In this document: positions 59,320 to 64,000 of the stretch, piece by piece
Layout: every line of letters begins with the position of its first letter
Position numbering within the stretch: the first letter of the stretch is position 1
DNA from: Coliplasma sp964402515
Lineage (GTDB): Bacteria > Bacillota > Clostridia > Oscillospirales > CAG-382
Direction: 5' to 3'
Length of the DNA stretch: 64,000 bases
Assembly: GCA_964402515.1 (NCBI GenBank)
Contig: CAYOCM010000002.1
Coordinates: 1 to 64,000, forward strand
Program-made: the position numbers and the translations under genes
Notes under the pieces: generated by a model
The model's database searches: none
Seen by the model: the letters and a program-made list of their open reading frames with translations, nothing else
Told to the model about the DNA's origin: nothing

Positions 59320-60042
59320 ATGTTAAAACGAGCCGCCGTGTTTTTTGCCGTATTTATGTGTTGCCTGCCGCTTATGCTTTGCGCTTCGGCGGAAACAAAT
59401 TATGCGCAAAACCGTTATTATGCGCTTATAACACCCGCATCAAGCGGATTCCCCGACACGGGCAAAAAACTTACCGACGGCAAGACGGGCGGCAAGACGG
59501 CATCCGGCAAGACAGAGTATTATTATAAAGACGATGCGTTTGTGGGTTTTAACCGCGTTTCAGCGCAAAACGGCTGTTTTAGCATAATCATCGACCTAAA
59601 CGACACCGTATCCGACATAACGAGGTTTGAGGTTTCGGCATTGTGCGAAACCGATATAGGAATATATGAGCCGAAAAAGATATCGGTATCTGTAAGCGAC
59701 ACGTTTGACGGCGAGTATATGTCGGTTGCCGAATATCAAAATACGGTGCGCACCGCCGCCGGATTATCCGAGACCGTCACGCTGCGCGCCGTGCCCGAGC
59801 AAAAAGCAAAAGGCAAATATGTCAGATTTGACATTTATTGCATAAACGACAGGTCGGGTTGGGTGTTTATAGACGAATTGCGCGTTATAGGCGGCAACCG
59901 GACAAACGCCGAAACCGTCTTTGCCGATACCGCTTTGCAAAGCGGCGGCAAACGTGTGGATGTCGGGTATATGCCGTGGATCTTGACAGGCATCGGCTGC
60001 GGACTGATAACTTTTGCCGTATTGCGACGAAACAAAAGCTGA
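59320..60042 (+). CDS. Exported, C-terminally anchored discoidin-like binding protein, 240 aa
   Basis: Signal peptide (1-25, ending LCASAETN), an F5/8-type beta-sandwich domain (about 30-200) with LTDGKTGGK, SIIIDLND, KKISVSVSDTFDGEYM and VFIDELRVIGG, and a C-terminal membrane helix (PWILTGIGCGLITFAVL) with a basic end. It probably binds glycan outside the membrane. The same fold, with the same LTDG ... WxDE landmarks, forms the N-terminal part of the DUF4855 protein next door. AAAAAGGAG precedes ATG 59320. Confidence 0.75.
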   Translation: MLKRAAVFFAVFMCCLPLMLCASAETNYAQNRYYALITPASSGFPDTGKKLTDGKTGGKTASGKTEYYYKDDAFVGFNRVSAQNGCFSIIIDLNDTVSDITRFEVSALCETDIGIYEPKKISVSVSDTFDGEYMSVAEYQNTVRTAAGLSETVTLRAVPEQKAKGKYVRFDIYCINDRSGWVFIDELRVIGGNRTNAETVFADTALQSGGKRVDVGYMPWILTGIGCGLITFAVLRRNKS

Positions 60043-60048
60043 TACAAG

Positions 60049-60074
60049 CCGAGGCTGCCGTGCGGCAGCCTCGT
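60049..60074. terminator. Bidirectional terminator between binding protein and DUF4855 gene
   Basis: CGAGGCTGCC (50-60 bp region starting 60050) pairs with GGCAGCCTCG across a 4-nt loop; 10-bp perfect stem with weak T-rich flanks. Confidence 0.7.
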
Positions 60075-60084
60075 TGTATATATT

Positions 60085-61749
60085 TTATTCTATATCCTCT
60101 TTTTTGACGAGCCCGCGCGAGACATATTTATCTTTTGCAAACAGATATGTGTTGTCGTATACCGTGCGGGTGAGTGCGTCGTCCGAAACAAACGAACGGT
60201 AAAACTCGCCGGGAACGCCGCCCTGATAATACATTTTTATCGTGTGCATAAATCCGGTCTCTGCACCGCAGTCGAGATACTGAGTATATCTCTCGATATC
60301 CTCGGGCGAAAGTCCGCCTATCTCGAGCTCATAGCACATACCGAGCTGTTTGGTCATAGCGGCATTGTCATAAAGCCTTTTTACCGGCTCGGCCTTGCGA
60401 AAAGCGTAGTTCGGCTGCATACATGCAATGTCAAAACCGTTTTCTTTCCAATCGGCATATCCCCACGCCTCAAAATAAGGTATCCATATAAGTTTAAGGC
60501 CTTTTGAATGCACATATTCGCGCGCAAATTCAAGCAAAGGCAATTCAAATTCGTCGCTGTAATTGATGACCTCTTCAAACCAATAAAATCCGCAGAGTTC
60601 AAGGTGCTGCCTGTCTTTCTCGGCATAGCGCTCGAGCTGGGTGTCTATGCACCATTTGACGGCTTTTTTGCGCCCCTCGAACGTAGTCATATCCTCGTCG
60701 ACGCCGTCCCCGTCTATGTCGCCGAATTTTTCGGGAAATTCTCCGTATGTGACTTTGGTATGCAATATCGACAAAAAGACTTTTATCTTAAGATCGTCGA
60801 GCCCCAGGCGGTTTTGTACTTCGGCCGCCGCTTTGTCAAGCGCGTCGACATTGGCGTTTTCGGCAAAGGTATTGTCGATATAATATCTCCAGCCTTCGGC
60901 GCATTTATAAAGCGAAGAATAAGTATAAGCCGAATAAGGTAAAAACAGCATCGAATCAAAAAACGTGTCTGTCATCTCGCCGTTTTTGTTTATATATCCG
61001 AGATGCGGAATAAACTGTTCTGCCGTAGTAAGCCCCGATCTTTCGTCTTTCATATTCTTGGGAGGCAGGCAGTTATACGCCAACATTATATTGTGAATAT
61101 CGCAAAGGTCGCTGTAATCGGGATATTTGTCAACATATCTGACCTCGTCGCAACCCTCTTTTGCTTCGGCGGTTATTTCGACCGCATCGTCGGGTATAAC
61201 CGCGGTACCGACGGCCTTGATCTCGTCGACCCAAATATGGCAGGGCACATCAAACTCTATTGTAATATATCCCGTGATATACGGCCTGTCAAAATCGGCA
61301 CCGACCACTACCGTCTCGGGCGTGTTTTTTGACGCTATGTTGCGCGCCTTTACAACTCTTTGCCAGTTTTCGCCGTCGGGAGAAAGATATATATCGACGC
61401 GTCTGGGCAGTCTTACGCCCACTTCGTCCTCACGCAAAAAACTTATGCTGACCGACTGCACGGCAGACAGCGAATCAAGTTTAAAAACTATCGATCTGCC
61501 GCCCCCGCGCGAAAAATGAAAGAATGCGGGATCTTGATAAGAATTTGTCTTTGCGCTGACTCCGTCGGTCATAAGCAAAGATGTATCTTTGGTGTTGTGA
61601 TAATCGTTTTCGTAAGTAACGCCGAGAGGCGCATCTGTCGTTATGCGAAATACGGGCACGCCCTGCAAAAGATTTACGCGTGACATGCTTGCGTCGGCGC
61701 TTTCGGCAAGTCGTGCGGGATATATCTCGCGTTTTGTATACCAGCTCAT
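60085..61749 (-). CDS. DUF4855 protein with N-terminal discoidin-like domain, 554 aa
   Basis: The N-terminal ~175 residues form a carbohydrate-binding-like sandwich (LLMTDGVSAKTNSYQDPAF, RRVDIYLSPDGENW, CHIWVDEIKAVG). The remaining ~370 residues match DUF4855, a barrel-like domain related to glycosidases, with LPYSAYTYSSLYKCAEGWRY, CGFYWFEEVINYSDE and LIWIPYFEAWGYADWKENGF. No signal peptide is present. GGAGG precedes ATG 61749. It is read toward the GH89-like gene's region but is separated from it by the plus-strand binding-protein gene. Confidence 0.8.
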   Translation of the reverse strand: MSWYTKREIYPARLAESADASMSRVNLLQGVPVFRITTDAPLGVTYENDYHNTKDTSLLMTDGVSAKTNSYQDPAFFHFSRGGGRSIVFKLDSLSAVQSVSISFLREDEVGVRLPRRVDIYLSPDGENWQRVVKARNIASKNTPETVVVGADFDRPYITGYITIEFDVPCHIWVDEIKAVGTAVIPDDAVEITAEAKEGCDEVRYVDKYPDYSDLCDIHNIMLAYNCLPPKNMKDERSGLTTAEQFIPHLGYINKNGEMTDTFFDSMLFLPYSAYTYSSLYKCAEGWRYYIDNTFAENANVDALDKAAAEVQNRLGLDDLKIKVFLSILHTKVTYGEFPEKFGDIDGDGVDEDMTTFEGRKKAVKWCIDTQLERYAEKDRQHLELCGFYWFEEVINYSDEFELPLLEFAREYVHSKGLKLIWIPYFEAWGYADWKENGFDIACMQPNYAFRKAEPVKRLYDNAAMTKQLGMCYELEIGGLSPEDIERYTQYLDCGAETGFMHTIKMYYQGGVPGEFYRSFVSDDALTRTVYDNTYLFAKDKYVSRGLVKKEDIE

Positions 61750-61803
61750 GTTTATCCTCCGTAAAAAACATTTTTGTGTATAGGCAAAATATCCACCGTT
61801 TGC

Positions 61804-61832
61804 ATTATACGATATTATGGTTTTTTAGTCAA
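61804..61832 (-). promoter_or_regulatory. Sigma-A promoter of the DUF4855 gene
   Basis: On the minus strand TTGACT (plus-strand 61827-61832), 17-nt spacer, TATAAT (61804-61809). Confidence 0.85.
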
Positions 61833-61845
61833 TGATTTTTATAAC

Positions 61846-61871
61846 AAAAGAGTCGGGCAAAAGCCCGACTC
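61846..61871 (-). terminator. Terminator of secG
   Basis: GAGTCGGGC (61850-61858) pairs with GCCCGACTC (61863-61871) around AAAA; on the minus strand it is followed by TTTTGTT. Confidence 0.85.
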
Positions 61872-61892
61872 AAACAGAATCGTATGATATTA

Positions 61893-62312
61893 TTATTCGT
61901 TGTCGGATGTTTCGGCCTCGCTCGAAGTTTCTTGAACCTCCGAGCTCTCTGCGGTCTCGGAATTTTCGGACACATCGGAAGTCTCGGAAGCATCGGACGC
62001 AGTCGATGAGGTCGACGAGGTAGAAGCGGTCGACGAGGTAGAATTCGACGAGCTCGATTTGCCGTCAAGAGCAAGCACGATGTTAAGTGTCAATATAAGT
62101 ACGGCAAGCGCGATAGAAAGCGCCAAAGTCCATTTGTTAAGCACCTGTGCTTTTGTGCGAGTGCGGTTTTTGCTGAAATAGCTGTCGGTCTGGTTGCCCG
62201 AGATAGCACCCGAAAGGCCGTTCTTTTTGCTTTGTTGCATACTGATAAATACTATCAAAGCAATAGAAATAACCAAAATAAGAATACCGATAATCAATTC
62301 AAGAGCGTTCAT
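61893..62312 (-). CDS. secG: Preprotein translocase subunit SecG with long Ser/Thr/Glu tail, 139 aa
   Basis: Small subunit of the SecYEG channel. Two membrane helices (about 4-24 and 58-80) surround the conserved loop QQSKKNGLSGAISGNQTDSY. The family is normally about 75-80 residues; here a ~56-residue Ser/Thr/Glu/Asp tail follows the second helix, starting KSSSSNSTSS. Since SecG ends outside the membrane, the tail is probably exported. rnr and smpB, common neighbours in Firmicutes, are absent. GGAGG precedes ATG 62312. Confidence 0.9.
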   Translation of the reverse strand: MNALELIIGILILVISIALIVFISMQQSKKNGLSGAISGNQTDSYFSKNRTRTKAQVLNKWTLALSIALAVLILTLNIVLALDGKSSSSNSTSSTASTSSTSSTASDASETSDVSENSETAESSEVQETSSEAETSDNE

Positions 62313-62352
62313 TATATAAATCCTCCGTTAATTTTTTACAGTCGCATAGAGT

Positions 62353-62381
62353 ATATTAACACACATTTGCGCCTTTTGCAA
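62353..62381 (-). promoter_or_regulatory. Sigma-A promoter of secG
   Basis: On the minus strand TTGCAA (plus-strand 62376-62381), 17-nt spacer, TAATAT (62353-62358). Confidence 0.78.
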
Positions 62382-62409
62382 TAGCATTTTTTGCTTTTTT
62401 GCGCAAAAA

Positions 62410-63867
62410 TCACCGTTTTTGGTCTTTATCGCTTGCGTCACGCCGCCTTAAAGCGCCGACATCACGGCGTTTTTTGCGTTTTGCCGCAGTCGATGCACGC
62501 ACTATAAACGTAACAAACGATATGAGCGCAAACACGGCAACCAATATAACTATCCATTTGATGATGTTTTTTGCCGTGTCCGAAAAAAGCACATCGCGCA
62601 CGGCACCCACGGTGTTAAGCAATCCCGACGACTCGATATCGCGCACCGTGACAAGCGGAACCTCGCCCAGCATTACGCCGTCGTTAAAAAACACAAGTCT
62701 GCCGAGCGTCTCGCCTTTTTTGACCGGCGCGTCAACCATCTTGGCGGTCGTGCCGTTATAGTCGCCGTCATAAACTCTGCCGTCATATATGACCGCGCGG
62801 GTTATACTGTCGTCCGCCGCAGCCTTGTTTATAAGCAATTCTATGCTGCCGTCGGCAACAAGCTGTATATAGTCATAGTTTTTGCCCTGCGCCACCTTTA
62901 TCTCGGTTACGGGCTCGCCGCTTGATATAAGTTCACGGTATTCAAAGCTGTCGGATGCCCACGGTATCAGTTTTTTCGCGTCGTCATATGCGTTGCCGTC
63001 GGCAAACGTACGCGTGCCGTCGGTGTCTCTGATCTCGCCGGGCGCATCCATTATGACAAAAATATATTTTATCTTGTCGGCGGTAACGGTAGACGTGATA
63101 AGGCAATACCCGCCGTATTGCGTATTTTGCCCCGCTATCATACCCGTGGCGGATTTCATATAATAAGCGGCGGTAAGCTGTGATGAAACGAGATAGTTTT
63201 TGCTGTGTACATTGCTTTTGCCGTTAAGCCTGAACGAAGCCTGACTCGATATGCGCACGAGTTCGCTGTAACTGTAAAAACTCGAAGCTATAAGTGCGGT
63301 ATCGCGGGCGGTGGTGTATGAATTCGCCGCCGAAAGCCCCGTGCAATTGACATAGTTGGTATCGTTTGCGCCCGCCTCTTTGGCTTTGGCGTTCATCAAA
63401 GCCACAAAGTCATCCATCGTGCCGCCCAAAAGGTCGGTGGCACAATAATATGCCAATGTCCAACAGGCGTCGTTTGCGTTGGCAACGAGTGAAGCCGACA
63501 GCATATCCGATATGGTATAACTGTCGCCGGGAGTAATGCCCAATCTGGGGGCAGATAAATCGCCGAGCTCTCCGATCTGCGACAGCATTCCCTGCGGAAC
63601 GGTCACCGTCTTGTCAAGCGACAGACTGTGTTTTTCAAGCTGATCCCACACGACCATCATCGCCGCAAGTTTTGCCGATGCCGTGGGTGCTATGCGCTCG
63701 TCGGATCTGTTTTGATAGATCAACTGACCGTTTTCGGCATTGATGACCGCCACGGCATTGTTTGACGTAAGGTCGGGCGTTTCCGACGCCTCTGCCGACG
63801 CGTTTGTCATCAAGGCGCAAACAAGCACGGCAACGCACAATATAAAAGCAATTATCCTTTTTTTCAT
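62410..63867 (-). CDS. DacF-like S11 family protein with altered active site, 485 aa
   Basis: Fold of the D-alanyl-D-alanine carboxypeptidases. Signal peptide (1-26), catalytic-like domain (about 35-280), PBP5-type C-terminal beta domain, a membrane helix (KWIVILVAVFALISFVTFIV) and a basic tail. The three active-site motifs are changed: SxxK reads ASAK (63-66), SxN reads NAN (130-132), and KTG reads IAG (244-246). It is therefore probably not an active peptidase. AAAGGTG lies 7 nt before ATG 63867; the ATG at 63894 is not preferred. It follows the ribF-like gene by 13 bp. Confidence 0.85.
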   Translation of the reverse strand: MKKRIIAFILCVAVLVCALMTNASAEASETPDLTSNNAVAVINAENGQLIYQNRSDERIAPTASAKLAAMMVVWDQLEKHSLSLDKTVTVPQGMLSQIGELGDLSAPRLGITPGDSYTISDMLSASLVANANDACWTLAYYCATDLLGGTMDDFVALMNAKAKEAGANDTNYVNCTGLSAANSYTTARDTALIASSFYSYSELVRISSQASFRLNGKSNVHSKNYLVSSQLTAAYYMKSATGMIAGQNTQYGGYCLITSTVTADKIKYIFVIMDAPGEIRDTDGTRTFADGNAYDDAKKLIPWASDSFEYRELISSGEPVTEIKVAQGKNYDYIQLVADGSIELLINKAAADDSITRAVIYDGRVYDGDYNGTTAKMVDAPVKKGETLGRLVFFNDGVMLGEVPLVTVRDIESSGLLNTVGAVRDVLFSDTAKNIIKWIVILVAVFALISFVTFIVRASTAAKRKKRRDVGALRRRDASDKDQKR

Positions 63868-63880
63868 AAAAACACCTTTC

Positions 63881-64000
63881 TTACGTATCTTCAAAGTCGT
63901 GCGCCCTGCCCGTCAGTCGGCGTGCAAGCGATATGTTGCCGTCGGCAAGCGCGTTTCTGATGCGGGTAGAACTTACACGTTCGCCGTCTATGTCGACACA
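63881..64000 (-). CDS. ribF: RibF-like FAD synthetase, C-terminal end (partial)
   Basis: The gene enters from the right edge; 39 codons and the stop are visible. The translation has RVSSTRIRNALADGNISLAR and ends RLTGRAHDFEDT. This is the end of the FMN adenylyltransferase domain (ISSxxIR motif), which makes FAD from FMN and ATP. In ordinary RibF the flavokinase domain follows at this point, but here a TAA stop comes instead, so the protein seems to lack that domain. The N-terminal part is outside the window. Confidence 0.72.
   Translation of the reverse strand, partial: CVDIDGERVSSTRIRNALADGNISLARRLTGRAHDFEDT

Noticed and set aside
1..64000. CRISPR arrays, tRNA or rRNA genes, prophage or insertion sequences
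   Set aside because: I read both strands for short regular repeats, tRNA-like cloverleaf ends and transposase or integrase motifs in the intergenic regions and found none. A tRNAscan or Infernal search was not possible and would be decisive.

Overview
The window looks like the chromosome of an anaerobic, spore-forming member of the class Clostridia, probably an uncultured gut-type Oscillospirales-like lineage. The support is a canonical spo0A, ytfJ (gerW), a gerA-family germination gene, a PdaA-like deacetylase, a type I dockerin, a type 3 prolyl-tRNA synthetase and DUF1540/DUF1667/DUF1854/DUF4855 families typical of Firmicutes. The species assignment is an inference. I see no rRNA, tRNA, CRISPR array, prophage or insertion sequence. 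Many sigma-A promoters with 17-nt spacers and many hairpin-plus-T-run terminators are visible, so transcription units can be drawn with fair confidence.

Layout. 1-10 kb is housekeeping: the end of IMP dehydrogenase, asparaginase, ackA divergent from tmcAL, a diacylglycerol kinase, then rplS-lepB-rbgA-rnhB-yraN-thrC. 9.3-14.7 kb holds a DUF1540 protein, a phosphoesterase, type II pantothenate kinase, a small HTH protein, a cassette of three small proteins of unknown function, and a SpoIID-like/peptidoglycan-binding protein. 14.7-17.8 kb is a three-gene glycerol-3-phosphate-dehydrogenase-like redox operon. 17.9-23.1 kb is a cell-surface locus: a very large type IV pilin-like protein, and a separate operon with a repeat-rich wall protein. 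23.3-29.2 kb holds proS, a PerR/Fur regulator, a YgiQ radical SAM protein, spo0A and an AEC transporter. 29.3-35.7 kb contains envelope enzymes: a dockerin-bearing glucosaminidase, a GT-C-like membrane protein, a double NodB deacetylase and an NlpC/P60 peptidase. 35.7-45.2 kb is a long co-directional run (miaB, ylbF-like, M50 protease, scpAB, ytfI/ytfJ-like pair, rluB, yhbY, yqeK, rsfS, leuS). 45.2-50.4 kb holds a degenerate M23 protein, an unusual gerA-type locus and a Gfo/Idh/MocA oxidoreductase. 50.4-61.8 kb, mostly minus strand, holds glyS, two zinc-ribbon ABC exporters with a DUF1854 partner, a GH89-like protein and a DUF4855 protein. The right end has secG, a catalytically degenerate DacF-like protein and the end of a ribF-like gene.

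The strongest candidate for something new is at 20025-20198. Two 27-bp sites in opposite orientation (26 of 27 positions match) flank 121 bp that carry a sigma-A-type promoter pointing at the pilin gene. Each site has two inverted arms (10 bp and 9-10 bp) around an asymmetric 7-bp centre, the architecture of a tyrosine-recombinase core site. In the opposite orientation the promoter would fire into two tandem terminators. I infer a phase-variable ON/OFF switch for a giant pilin-like surface protein; the recombinase is not in this window.

Other points worth attention are the DacF-like protein with all three active-site motifs altered, the FAD-synthetase gene that ends without a flavokinase module, the twin ABC/DUF1854 operon beside apparently cytosolic glycan enzymes, the germination locus without recognisable B and C genes, and the interlocked bidirectional ackA/tmcAL promoter.
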